Shown piece by piece: positions 33,371 through 45,819 of a stretch of DNA of 64,000 nucleotides. The notes beneath the pieces were generated by a model. That model was not told the DNA's origin and ran no database searches. It was given only the letters and a program-made list of their open reading frames with translations. The stretch spans positions 105,634,711-105,698,710 of the forward strand of contig CM041295.1 in the NCBI GenBank assembly GCA_023052935.1, given 5' to 3'. Source of the DNA: Piezodorus guildinii (lineage: Eukaryota > Arthropoda > Insecta > Hemiptera > Pentatomidae). Within the stretch, counting starts at the first letter, position 1, and every line of letters begins with the position of its first letter. Position numbers and translations under genes: made by a program.

Positions 33371-34280
33371 AATAAATCAGAAATAACAACAGTTCCGAAT
33401 ATTTAATTCAGTTAATTATTATTTTATGTTGTACATCAAATATTTAAAATATATATAAAAAGTTTAATTTAGTTTCTATGAAATTCCCATTTAGTTTAAA
33501 GTGAATCAAACATCTGTTTTAATGAAATAATCTTCAAAGTAGAAATAATTAATAACAGCGACAGTTTATGGATTTATAAAAACTTATCCACGATTTTGTT
33601 CGTAATATTGTTTCTAATTCGTGTATACTGTATGGAAGAATATAACTTATACGATACTTCACGGCGGTAGAAAAATTGGACTACCATAACCTCCATCTTT
33701 ATCAATAATATATGTTCATTAGTTTATGTGTTCATAACGTTATACTGTTAACTTGTACGATTTATTTTATTGCATATTGACTTTTCTAAAATTTTGCATT
33801 TTCCAACCGTATGTTACACGTCTATATTACTACTCATAATTTTTTGATGACTTGATTACAGAAAATTTAATTTTCTCTTCCGATAAAAAACTTAATTTCA
33901 ATGTATTTTAGTTATAAACCTTTGGGTAAGAATACCCTAAATTAAAGTGAAAACCGTATCGAATTCCGTGGCGTAATTTGAGGAAATCAAGAATTGTGTT
34001 ATCATTTTATATACAGAGAAAAGTGGTGTATTCCAGCTGAAAAGATAAATAAATATCACAGATTTGTATTTTGTCATTTCTTCACCGAAATCGGTTGTAT
34101 GAAGGGTCGAAGGACAAAGGGTACATTTGTGGTCGTATTTCTTTGTTTTGAAGTTGCGTGTGGAACTATATGCGTGTTGAAAGTACTATCTGGTTATCAA
34201 CTGTTGAGATCTGACGGATGAGTCAGCTCAAAAATGGTTATCGATAGGAATCAAAGCTACTCACTTTAATCGTCAGCAAA
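33371..34280. repeat. Dispersed repeat segments (family C and related)
   Basis: The stretch 33500-33600 matches 22330-22440 (gtttatggatttataaaaac against gtttatggatttgtaacaac). The stretch 33830-33920 matches 39310-39390 (gaaaatttaattttctcttc against gaaaactgaattttctcttc). They may be parts of one long non-coding family that also includes repeat B. No protein is encoded. An open frame at 33994-34221 is not recognised. Confidence 0.5.
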
Positions 34281-34425
34281 ATATGCTTCAGATGTCATAT
34301 AAATTTAAAAAAAATAGTGTGAACAACAAAGGAATTTTTTTACCTCCCATTTTAAATACAGTTAATATTGAGTTTCAAGAAAGCAATCACTTTAGTCTAG
34401 AAGATCTCATGGTACCAACTTATAC
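34281..34425. other. No gene recognised
   Basis: Short AT-rich spacer. Confidence 0.25.
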
Positions 34426-34429
34426 AGCT

Positions 34430-35090
34430 AGTTAAAGTTGCTCCTTCCCTCTACTCCCAGAAAATATTTCCTAGGATCCTAGGATCACCTTTACCAAACC
34501 ACTAACTTCCATCATCCTTCCTATATTCATAGTCTCTTTAAATTTAAATCCTGAATCCACTCGCTTGAAACAAGATCGTGCCATTCTGACCTTTACGTTC
34601 CTACCCACAAAACTAAATTTTTTATTGCTCCTTTATTATCCGCTCTACTACCCTCTGGAATTCCATACCTACCCAAATATGCCATGCTGCTTCTCTATCC
34701 TCATTCAAATCCCAACTTTTCTGACATCTCCTGTCATCCCAAACTGACGCTCAACAATTATGATATTTCAATTCTAGGTACTTAATTTTGAATGAAGAAA
34801 ATGAGTATCTACTGTTTAAATGTACGAGTATAAATATTTGTTCAATTGATTTATTTTTCATTTTGTTCAACACAATCGTTTCCGGAAGATTTAATTTTAT
34901 TTTGTTCTTTTATGTTATTTCTTCTTCTTTCTTATCTCATTATTGTAAATAATAACTAAATATGTTAATTTTGTCTGTTGGTCAGGCATATTATATTATT
35001 TTATTTTATATTCCAATGTACATACCTGTCATCCTTAATGGACCCAGCCCCAGAATAAAATTATTTTCTATTCTATTCTATTCTAACAAT
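34430..35090 (+). mobile_element. CR1-like LINE 3' end with (ATTCT)n tail
   Basis: The coding remnant includes a segment near 34640-34740 reading RSTTLWNSIPTQICHAASLS and SFKSQL, similar to the WNSLPxxIRxxxSxxxFK motif that closes CR1-group polymerases. After a non-coding stretch it ends in tattctattctattctattc (35068-35087), a tandem pentamer tail. CR1-group LINEs end in short tandem repeats, not poly-A. It may belong to the same family as 24005-26560, but the two do not overlap. Confidence 0.6.
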
Positions 35091-35199
35091 CACATAAGTT
35101 TATGTTCTTTCGTCAATTTCAAATACCTCATACATTTTTTTTATTTCTCAAATTAAATTTATTTCTTAAAATTTCTAACAGTATATACTACATATATAT

Positions 35200-35945
35200 A
35201 CTTATTTACAGAAAAAAATATAATAATAATAAACTCCTTTGAGGAAGAGGAACAGAAAATTGTATTTTCTTTAATAAAAACTGTGTTCTTGACAAATATC
35301 GAAAATGCACAAACTTTTCTGAATAAAAAATACGGCAGAATCGAAAAAGTTAAAAAATTCAAATATTTCGGCGAAACTTTAGAGGAAAATATTTCTGAAA
35401 AAGAGGCAATCTAACTAAGAATATTTGCAATGAAGAATCCTTCTTCTTCCAACACGAACTGATGCACTACCAGTAACAGAAATAAAACCTGAGGATTTCT
35501 TTGCTCCTTTATGCCTGACTCTTCTCTTCTCCAATGAAAGTAAAATTCTTAGAAAAATCTTAGGAACCAGAAAAGAAAACTTTATCTAAACCTGCAGAAA
35601 TAAGGAAATGTATAAACATGTGGAAAAGATCATGGATACAATGAGAAAATGATAACATCTTACGTCTATCTGAATAGAATGAATCCGAAAAGACAGACCT
35701 AAAAAATCTTTAAAAAAACCAATGCTAAGAAAATGAAGTATGGGAGGTTTTTTAGAAGCCAAGAGAGATATGAAAATATTACAGATAACAACCCAGAATA
35801 TAAAAAACAGCACGGAATTAAGGCATAATTGAGAGTTGGTGTATTTCCAAGATGAAAAAAAGAAGGAGACGTAGTCAAAGGAGAGAAGGAGAGGTGGAAG
35901 AGAAGAATGGAAGCCAAATGAAGCAGTCAACTGATGTGGTCATTA
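35200..35945 (+). mobile_element. Degraded LINE reverse transcriptase C-terminal remnant
   Basis: KYGRIEKVKKFKYFGETLEE near 35330-35400 corresponds to the post-palm KYLG segment. Downstream, A-rich sequence resembles the tail region of the remnant at 15060-15630. Stops are frequent. The minus-strand open frames here (35586-35930) are shadows. Confidence 0.5.
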
Positions 35946-36335
35946 GAAGCCCGAAGCCCTATATATACGTATATATAAATTCTTTATTTATTTAGGATGA
36001 CGTTACTGAATATAGAAATTAGGCGTTAGTCAATTAGAGTAAGTTAAAATAAACAATAAAAGTAGATAATAATAATAACTCGTGGAGGAAACTTCGAACA
36101 ATAATAATTTAAAAAAAAATATATATAGCAGTACTTAAAAATGATTATGATGAAACGAATAATATGTATCAACATTCGTACAACATTGAACAAGAGACAG
36201 ATTTACACTGATGATTTTATTTTTCTTTAATGAAATGATATATAAATAACAAAAAAAATTGCCTGGACTAATTAACAAAATATTTTACTTTTTCCAAATA
36301 ATCCAGTAATATTAATATAATATGTATTTATGAGT
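35946..36335. other. AT-rich DNA, no gene seen
   Basis: Nothing recognised. Confidence 0.3.
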
Positions 36336-36339
36336 GCTT

Positions 36340-37305
36340 TAAATATGAAATAATTCGATAACCAATTGAAGGAGAAGTCGGTTAATATACTTTTAGATCA
36401 GTTTAGTTTTCTGTAGACTTTAAATATTTCAGAAAAATGTTGTCTAATGTATAAATTTACAAAAGTTATTGTACAGCATCAAAAGGGAATAATTAAAAAT
36501 GATTGTTGTAAATAATTTCCATTGTTAGATTACATATTCTAGAATGTTTTCTTCGAATTATAATTCTTTTTATAACTTCAACTTTATTTATTATGACTTC
36601 CTACCCACAGCTTCCTTTATTAACACTCCGCCTGCCCCTGTTAAATAGATCTGATACCTTGGACTCCACTCCATCTTTAATTACGTCTTACTTGGAACTC
36701 TCATACAACATTGAAACGACAAGAAACTGCTTAACGTTTTAGGCTACTAGAAAACGCCCAAACCTTCCTCTTAACAACTAAAAGCTCATCTACATGACTA
36801 CCATAAGGCCGATATAGACCTACGGAGTAGAGTACTGAGCCATCGATTTCTTCTCGTATTCAATTCTCCCAAGACAATCAATGCTCCTCACTTCGACACA
36901 AATAAACTCATCCACAATGAACTTAATGTCCCTTAAGTTGCTGATTTGCCCTGGAATAGTTACTATTCCTTTCATGACGAACTTCATTCCCGCTCTAACC
37001 CACAAGATGCAATCCTTGCTACCTCTTTGATTCCTGAAGATGTGCCGAAGTGGCTGAAAACAAGTTGGCCGCGAGACCTTCTGGTTTAGAATAGCTACTA
37101 GAGTTCCTCCAAAAGGGTAGTTTCTCTACAATTCTGTTTCATCTATTTTGTCTATTAGCTTGTACTCTAGTAGTATTATAAAATACAGTAGTAAATTTCA
37201 ATATTTTTTTTTTTTTTTAACTTTAGTTAAAGGTTGCTAAATTTATTTTGATCAAGGAGATAAGTGAAAGTCGTTTGTTGCACTCACCATTTTTTTGTGA
37301 AGTAG
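36340..37305 (+). repeat. Repeat A copy interrupted by a Jockey insertion
   Basis: The left part, about 36345-36500, has aattcgataaccaattgaag, gagaag and atgttgtctaatgtataaat. The right part, 37225-37305, has the family end: ggagataagtgaaagtcgtt, tgttgcactcacc and attttttt. The central piece is a Jockey remnant. Confidence 0.6.
36600..37218 (+). mobile_element. Jockey LINE remnant, heavily decayed
   Basis: DNA similarity to the main family runs from the TFINTPPAPVK region through cttacttggaactctcatac, gaaacgacaagaaactgctt, gccgatatagacctacggag and ggctgaaaacaagttggccg, to the 3' signature aatacagtagtaaatttcaa and an A/T-rich tail. Many stops and deletions. Confidence 0.75.
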
Positions 37306-37442
37306 AATAAATAATACAACCTATTGGTATAGCCATGGGCAATGTGGATTATAATTTAATAAAAAAATCTGCAATAAGTCTAATAAATAAATAAGTATTG
37401 AAATATAATGATATATTTCAATCAAGAGAGGAAAAACTAGGC

Positions 37443-37445
<3 letters not shown>
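37306..37445. other. No gene recognised
   Basis: Spacer left of the TA microsatellite. Confidence 0.25.
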
Positions 37446-37512
<67 letters not shown>

Positions 37513-37513
37513 A
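37446..37513. repeat. (AT)n microsatellite upstream of kinase exon
   Basis: TA run of about 66 bases ending about 90 bases before the acceptor of the first coding exon. Confidence 0.95.
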
Positions 37514-37588
37514 TGTAATATATAATTCAATCAGATGTGACGTACAACTTACCTTCAGAACTCAATACATCATTATAAATACTAATAA

Positions 37589-38127
<539 letters not shown>

Positions 38128-38262
38128 CTGGGTCTTTTCCCATTCATCGCGGTTTATATTTTACGCGTTTTAAGGACTCTACCGCTTTAGAGTTCCTATT
38201 TAATTCCAGAAACCCGCTACCGCTTCAGCTCCCAAAACTCGTGGAGTATAAACGCGTCCTAA
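38128..38262. repeat. Small MITE-like element, inverted relative to 22629-22735
   Basis: The complement strand starts ttaggacgcgtttatactcc and continues gctgaagcggtagcgggttt, matching ttagggcacgtttattctgc and ggggccgtagcgggctc of the other copy. The plus-strand left end (cgcggtttatattttacgcg) pairs imperfectly with the right end. The open frame crossing it (38091-38408) is not a gene. Confidence 0.55.
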
Positions 38263-38910
38263 GTAATGTTTTCAATACTTCCTTGTTTGTTATTTCATGT
38301 TTTCTCACTTCCATTTCCAATATGATGTTAATTCCACAAATTTTCTATATCATTCAAATCAGGAGACTGAGGAGATGTTTTTATTCTTTTAGAAACAACC
38401 ATATATAATCACAATTTAATTTTACCACTATAGATTAGTTAATTAGATTATAACTACCGAATGAACCAAACATTTGCTGATTGTAAGGATGTCTCATCCG
38501 AAATCATTTATAAGTATTTTGTCAATATGTAAAAATGTAAATAAAGTTTATTTTCTTCTTCTCTCTTCTTTTAGGACAATTATATAAGCGCCATTATTGG
38601 GCTAAATATGATGACAGCAAAATTTTTACTGTGAGTTGTATATTTAAATCTTTTTCTTAGTATTTAATTTTTGTTTAGAATGAATAATAATATTTAAATC
38701 GAATATTGTTTTTATTAGTACATTGTTTGATCTAAAATTTTTAAAAATACCGTTAGTAATTTATTAGACAAAATTGTTATCTATAAATCAGAAGCCCTTT
38801 GCATCATTTTCACTGTGACTCACATATATATATATATATTTATTCCATCATAACGAAAGTTGTACTTAGCTGGAAATTGTCATGTATATATTACAAAATC
38901 TATTCATTAC
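38263..38910. other. Intron 1 DNA, nothing recognised
   Basis: AT-rich, with a short TA run at 38824-38840. Confidence 0.3.
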
Positions 38911-38914
38911 TATA

Positions 38915-39735
38915 TATTTAATCATTGGCAAAAATGAGAAACATATATTCGTCAATAAATGAAATTTGGTTCATTTCATTGGTTTGCTATTACAAAGTGA
39001 AACATACATGAAAATTTGTCTACGGCTGATAGATTTAACAGTCATTTGTCATTACAGTCAGTTACTATAGAACGATGCTCTGTCAAATGGTTACTGATGA
39101 CTTTAAGTTACAGAATAAAAACATTTTTTTTGTTTGGAAGTTACGCCAGAAAAGATTAACTAGGATCAGCTATTCAGAAAGGATAGCTGTCCATATAAGC
39201 GCACGCAGGATTTTTGTTACGGGGCAGGGCAAGTTACGCAAGTATTGACTATTATAAAATCTTGCGCTTTCTAACGGTATATTATATATGTACCCATGTT
39301 ACTACTCATATTTCAATTAAAAAAATAAAATGAATGGATTAGAGAAAACTGAATTTTCTCTTCTAGATAAAAATTTAATAATTACAATGAATTGTACTTA
39401 TACAATTTTAGGCAATGCAGTAATATTTGATCGATTATATTTCGAAAACCAACTGGGTGTTGTGGGGGTAAAAAATACAAAGCATGTCCTTATCTTATTG
39501 TTAGTTTTTGTTTTTATTTGATATCTACAAATTACAAGAATTAAAAAGAATTCCCCAACATAAGTTTTCAACCGCGAAGCTGACTTAAAACGTCTGCAAC
39601 ACTAATAGTATTGGCCAGAAAAAAAAATTTAGTTTTATAAATGGTTTTATGTTCACGAAAGGAATGAGAATAAGTAGTTAAAAAATCACGAAAATCAGAA
39701 ATGTCGAGCGGCAAGGCCTGGACGAATGGATTGAC
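38915..39735. repeat. Repeat B/C copy in intron 1
   Basis: The left part (38915-39010: ttaatcattggcaaaaatga, ttggtttgctattacaaagt) matches 22075-22170. The right part (39480-39735: gtttttatttgatatctaca, gacttaaaacgtctgcaaca, ggttttatgttcacgaaagg, atggattgacc) matches 16840-17081. The two families may therefore be parts of one longer element. No coding capacity. Confidence 0.6.
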
Positions 39736-39829
39736 CCGTATATTTTACCTTCTTAAATTTGTAAGGTAAAAAAAAAATGTATACCTTTGTTGAATATTAA
39801 ATAGTTGATGGTGTGATTAAATATGAAGT

Positions 39830-40020
39830 ATGATATGGTCGGGGTGGCTAGTGGCTGAGTCAGTAGCTTTCGGAGCTTATCCGTTAAGCCCTGATGAAGA
39901 TCCGCAAAGTGGGCCGAAACATCGGTTCAACAAATTTGGTTCAATAGTAAGCAGTGTTTTTTTAATAATCTTAAACGCCACACGAACCACCTCATGTATC
40001 AAATTATAAATTTGTTATTT
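39830..40020 (+). mobile_element. Penelope-like terminal repeat fragment
   Basis: The segment carries a hammerhead core (39891-39923). The layout ctgagtcagtagctttcgga, core, then a trailer with cgccacacgaaccacctcat resembles other hammerhead-bearing segments in the window. No reverse transcriptase is attached. Borders are approximate. Confidence 0.45.
39891..39923 (+). ncRNA. Hammerhead ribozyme-like motif
   Basis: Box 1 is a perfect CTGATGA (39891-39897). Stem II is GATCC with GGGCC (one mismatch, one wobble). GAAA follows, then CATC in place of CGTC. The conserved core bases are all present, but C-A replaces the second stem III pair, so activity would need testing. Sense to the kinase intron. 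Confidence 0.6.
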
Positions 40021-40029
40021 TAAAAATTA

Positions 40030-40430
40030 TTTGTTTACATATATATTGATATTTACTACTGTATTAAGAAATTATTGTATTTTAAGATTACATTTTTTAA
40101 TAGTCAAACCTTAAATATATTGTCAGTTTGTCTATATTTTTGTGATTTTAACAGAACTATTAAAATATGAATTTCGAATGAGTTTGCATTAATTAAACCT
40201 AATACTTATATTACGTATTGAACTTTTTTTTTCCTGCATTATATAATTTTGATTATTTAAGTTCAAATTAATTTTTTTATTTGGTATAAAATAGTAAGAA
40301 TTTGTAGGAGAATTCTTAATACAACACTTGTTTAAGTCTTGTATGAGGATTCCATGTAAGACGTTTGTCAAGATGAAGTCCAAGGTATAGTATTTGTTCT
40401 ACAGTGATGAGTGGGGTAAGGCTTGATTTA
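40030..40430 (-). mobile_element. Jockey LINE remnant next to kinase exon 2, internally deleted
   Basis: On the minus strand 40325-40420 reads the PVEQILYLGLHLDKRLTWNP-type thumb segment (ttgtcaagatgaagtccaag on plus). The stretch 40038-40072 reads the 3' signature (aatacagtagtaaatatcaa). The roughly 250 bases between them do not match the family. The remnant ends about 60 bp before the exon 2 acceptor. Confidence 0.65.
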
Positions 40431-40478
40431 ACGATGTAATATATTTATTATTAATTGTTTATAAAATTTAATGAATGA

Positions 40479-41915
<1,437 letters not shown>

Positions 41916-41919
41916 ATCG

Positions 41920-42535
41920 CAGAGCTAAGGTCGAAGTTAAGAGAGCAAAACATGCATTACTAATGGATTCCCTAACAGAAAGTTTGATGAACATGCGTTG
42001 GGTCATACTCCTTCTGCAATAAAAACGGATACCGATAGATTTGAAGAGAAGAGATGCTGTTGCCCGGTTCAGAATGATAACCGGCCATGACTACCTCGCG
42101 AAGCACTTGCATCGGATCCGGGTGGTAGTGCCTCCACTTTGCTGCCTTTGTTCTGATAATAGTGAAATGGATGTAGCGCATCTAGAAGTATGCTCCCAGT
42201 TACAAAATATAAGAGCTGAAACTCCATCAAGGTCCATCGGAGTGGTATTGGGCTGCCAGATCCCTTAAAAAAAAAAAAAAAAAAATTGAATCCCACAAAG
42301 TTTAAGGTACTTCAGAGGTCACCTGTGGATAGTAGCTTTAATAACAGCCTGCTGTGCCCCAGGTTTGAACACGGCATATGGCACTTGGGAAGGAAGTGAA
42401 AATCCTTAGTTATGGTGTCCTTCGAAGAAAGAAAATCACTATCCTAATTACACCTGAATAGGCAACATTAATGTCTCCAACTGTACCATTGTCCGATTAG
42501 CCATAGTAGCATAAAACATTAAGTGGATATGAACT
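41920..42535 (+). mobile_element. R1/Jockey-like LINE 3' end
   Basis: Coding remnant up to 42268: LKRRDAVARFRMITGHDYLA, then KHLHRIRVVVPPLCCLC and EMDVAHLEVC. This is the FRxxTGHDYLxxHL motif and Cys-His cluster (C-x2-C ... H-x4-C) that ends many RNase H-bearing LINE polymerases. A 19-base A run follows at about 42268-42286, then a 3' region with blocks shared with 5975-6260. Stops upstream (near 42020) show it is dead. Confidence 0.7.
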
Positions 42536-42971
42536 TTAAAGGAAGACATTTTTAATATCCGGTATTTTAGCCCTGTCGAGCTATTTCAGTGGTGATACAA
42601 TCTACATGATATTAAAGGCTATTTAATTCGACATCAATTTTAGAGAGTTTTATCAAAATCGTTTTGGATTTGAGAAAATCATAAAAAGAGCGAAGTATTA
42701 TGTGATACTTCCGGTATCCAAGTTTAAGTTAAAAAATTGCTGTAACATCCCAAGTTGTTATCTAATTGAATATATACAAATTAATATATGTTCGACTTTC
42801 CATTTTGGGTTGAATTACCGCGCACACACACACACACACACACACTATTTTGCGTTACTTGGGACTCGAAGAAGCCCAAATCGTTCTTTTCTATTAAAAA
42901 CTTGAATTTGAATTTTTTCAGGATCGTAATATTTTCCGTTATTATATTCATCATATATAGGCAAGTGAAAG

Positions 42972-42972
<1 letters not shown>
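42536..42972 (-). repeat. Repeat A copy, - orientation, in intron 2
   Basis: Blocks in reverse orientation: ccggtattttagccctgtcg, acatcaattttagagagttt, ccatttt...cgcac with a (CA)n tract at 42823-42845, and the end tataggcaagtgaaag (42956-42971). It is followed by a TA microsatellite. Confidence 0.65.

Positions 42973-42975
<3 letters not shown>

Positions 42976-43026
<51 letters not shown>
42976..43026. repeat. (AT)n microsatellite
   Basis: TA run of about 50 bases directly after a repeat A end. Confidence 0.95.
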
Positions 43027-43031
<5 letters not shown>

Positions 43032-43104
43032 CAAATAAAACAAATAAGGAGTAAAATTTAACAAATTCAACATATGCTTATCTCATAATCACACCATTTT
43101 GCAA

Positions 43105-43345
43105 GATATCCATGTAGAGAGTTTAATCAAAATCGTTGAGCCTTTTTTGAGAAACCCGTAAATTGATATAAAGTGGCACTTTCGCTAGATAGATTTTGGT
43201 GAAAACGTTGCTGTGATATCCTAGTCCCGAACTTGTTCTAAATATGAAATTACTGTTCCGTACATTTCATTTTTGAGCTAGACTTTCCACGTACAGACAC
43301 ACGATTTTTTTAGACTGTTAAAAAAGGAATTAAAGCATTTTCACA
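43105..43345 (-). repeat. Repeat A fragment, - orientation
   Basis: Family blocks gagagtttaatcaaaatcgt, ttgatataaagtggcacttt, gaaaacgttgctgtgatatc and ttctaaatatgaaatt are present. It ends near a ttttcacaatcacaatg block that corresponds to the cgatcgcaat end. Confidence 0.6.
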
Positions 43346-44385
43346 ATCACAATGCCTCCATTTAAAGTATATTTCACAGATGATCAAATGAAAGTTAAGC
43401 AAAAGAAAAAAAAAAAAAAATTGATAGACACGTTTCGATACTACTTAACATTTTATGTACGCCTACATAACTCCCACATGTTAATGTTATTAAAAGTGTT
43501 AAGGAATAAATCGAGGAGTTTGATAATAACATGAGGAATAGGGGCGCTGTTAAAGTATTTAACAGCGGAGTATATGACGCAATAAAATTAACATTAATTT
43601 TATTAATAAAATTAATTTGTGTACCATAAAGCTATTGATCGTTCTATTAAGGAAAAATCCGATTTTTCCTTCTGGGCATGCGCAAAACATTCTACGTATT
43701 ATCTTGTTCAGGTTAGGGATGGGCTGGGATGCTAAATTGTCAAACATTATTTATTATATATAAAATTTACTAATCCTTAAAAAAATGGTGTCACAGTTTG
43801 AATGTTTTAATCCAAATAATTCTTCTTCTTATATTATTGTCAATAAAATCCTGTACCTCTACAACCCATAAAGGGTCTTGGGCTCAATACATACAGAGAT
43901 TCGTACTGTTTCTTGACCAACGGCCGTGCAATAAGGTGATATACCCGAGATCACGCTCAGCCACTAGGTTTTCCCCCATTCTGGGTACCCACTTTAAAGA
44001 GGCTGGGTGTGCCCCAGGAGGGTCTCCATGCCCCAGGATCTCCCCACGGATGAAATAACAGAATTAATAATGTTATTCTGTCACACCAGGGATTCGAATG
44101 TTTTAATCCAGACTAGTAGGAAAAAATTCAAATTTTCGAAATTTTTTATTTTGATCATCTGGCTCGTGTTGTACATCAGCCACTGCATCTAGATATACCA
44201 CAAATTTCATACAGACTAATGTTTAGCCCCATTTATTGAGACTTTAAGTCAAGATTGTGGAAGTTTTGCTTAAATTACACCTAACTTTCAGAGTTTGCTA
44301 TATAACTGGGAAAAATATTGAAATAATTCTAATGGATTATTCCTGTTCTAGGATGTTTAAATATGCCACACATTAGACGAAAAAT
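43346..44385. other. Intron 2 DNA with a GC-richer patch, nothing identified
   Basis: The stretch 43860-44060 is clearly less AT-rich (gaggctgggtgtgccccagg and similar) but has no recognised product. The flanking words ttctgtcac...gaatgttttaatcca occur at both ends (about 43790-43810 and 44085-44112), so this may be an unclassified insertion. Confidence 0.35.
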
Positions 44386-44469
44386 ATTTTTAGATGAGGA
44401 AGATGGTTGGGGGTGCGGTCATAAATTAGAAACACACATTTAAAACAAGTGCTATTTTAATTATGTGCT

Positions 44470-44502
44470 GACGTTTCGGCCTACATTGTGGGCCTTCATC
44501 AG
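44470..44502 (-). ncRNA. Hammerhead ribozyme motif, inverted unit
   Basis: The minus strand reads CTGATGA, then A, a GGCC/GGCC stem II with a 9-base loop, GAAA and CGTC. All conserved core bases (CTGATGA, GAAA, GTC) are intact. Stem III is reduced to the self-complementary ACGT, as in the minimal Penelope hammerheads thought to act as dimers. Confidence 0.8.
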
Positions 44503-44563
44503 GGTTGACTATGAGACGGTGTCTAAAGAATAAATGACTTTAGACACCGTCTCAGAGTCCACC

Positions 44564-44596
44564 CTGATGAAGGCCCACAATGTAGGCCGAAACGTC
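44564..44596 (+). ncRNA. Hammerhead ribozyme motif, first tandem unit
   Basis: CTGATGA at 44564-44570, the GGCC/GGCC stem II, then GAAACGTC ending at 44596. The core is intact and identical to the inverted unit. Predicted cleavage is after the C at 44596. Flanking stem I pairing looks short (CC with GG). Confidence 0.8.
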
Positions 44597-44680
44597 GGCA
44601 CATAATTAAAATAGCACTTGTTTTAAATGTGTGTTTCTAATTTATGACAGACTTCTTTAGACACCGTCTCAGAGTCAACC

Positions 44681-44713
44681 CTGATGAAGGCCCACAATGT
44701 AGGCCAAAACGTC
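44681..44713 (+). ncRNA. Hammerhead motif, second tandem unit, G12 mutated
   Basis: Identical layout to the first tandem unit, 117 bp downstream, but GAAA reads AAAA. The changed base is G12, the general base of the ribozyme, so this unit should not cleave. Confidence 0.75.
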
Positions 44714-44800
44714 GGCACATAATTAAAATAGCACTTGTTTTAAATGTGTGTTTCTAATTTATGACCGCACCCCTCATCTTCCTCATCTAATTTCTCAACG

Positions 44801-45815
44801 GTCAACAAAAACTCCATCATTATGAAAAATATTTTTGATCACGTAACCAGACCAAAGTTACGAACTTTGAAAAGGTAGTACAACAAAAAAAGCTCCGGCT
44901 TCCGCCGCGATGGAGAAGGTATTTTCTCAAAACAGACGTGTAAAAATAAAGATCAGAACAAAAATCATCTGCTTTTATCTGCTTATTCGATCATAACACC
45001 GCAAAGAAAAGAAAGTATTAGAGTACCCCTTTGTTGCAATACTTTGTTTAACCTATTGGCTCAGATAATACATGTCCCCACGCCAAAACACTTTTAATTC
45101 CAGTTCAGTCTAGTTGCTAATGTTGTCCAGCCATGAGCTATGTTAAAATGAAATACCGCGATTTGAGTGAGTGCTTGTGGGGTGGTACAAACTACGACAT
45201 ATTTCTTCGACGAAGTCATTCTGAACTTGACGAGGAAAACATTTCTACAATGATGAGAGCTGTATGTAAGAGTTTTTTACCCTATTTTAATAAAAAACAA
45301 ACAAGGTAAATCGGGACCAGGTGAGGTTCAGAAAAATATCAGCGAGTGCATGGAAAATGAATGTTTTCCGCATACCAGACGACGAATTCAGAACCAAAGA
45401 AAAAGCATCTGGAAATCAGTGATGCAGCTAAGCAACTTTTAATATAATTTCCTTGAATTTGAAATCGTAAGTTTCTTTTCAATTTGAGCAAGCTTTGACT
45501 TTGAATCTCTAGTTTAATTATTTACGCAATTCTCCAGTCATTTAAACTTCCTTGAATTTTTATTTGTAAGTATTATTTAATTTAAATATACACTCAATAT
45601 ACTTGTTTTCATAAGTGCAACCTATTTCGAAAATTTCCGAAATTTTTATCTTTTATTCTGAGTCGAATGAGACCAGCCCCAGGTTTTTATGCTAATCCGT
45701 CTTTGAGATATTGAATTTTTTCCATTTTTTTGGGTCATTCGGCACCACTGTGCGCCGCTCCTTGGTTTTTACTTTTTATGTATGTTACTCTGAATACTAC
45801 ATCCAAACTTTCTGT
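44801..45815. other. Intron 2 DNA, unrecognised
   Basis: The section 45120-45420 translates in one plus frame as MSYVKMKYRDLSECLWGGTN and onward for about 55 residues before a stop. I do not recognise it. It could be an old transposase or gag-like fragment. Confidence 0.3.
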
Positions 45816-45819
45816 CGTT

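Larger units (their letters stand above)
44386..44800. mobile_element. Penelope-like terminal repeats: one inverted and two tandem units
   Basis: A unit of about 117 bp appears in minus orientation (about 44410-44530), then twice in plus orientation (about 44538-44650 and 44655-44770). Its parts are tttagacaccgtctcagagt, a hammerhead core, and the trailer cataattaaaatagcacttg ... tttctaatttatgac. The outer ends are inverted: agatgaggaagatgg at 44394 and the complement near 44776-44790. Inverted plus tandem terminal repeats carrying hammerheads are the hallmark of Penelope-like retroelements. No protein-coding part lies between them. Confidence 0.8.

Noticed and set aside
33994..34221. 75-residue plus-strand open frame
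   Set aside because: It lies in dispersed repeat sequence, has no recognisable domain and no splice context.
44386..44800. CRISPR-like array
   Set aside because: There are only two direct units, one inverted unit and no spacer pattern. The genome is eukaryotic, and the hammerhead core explains the repeat.
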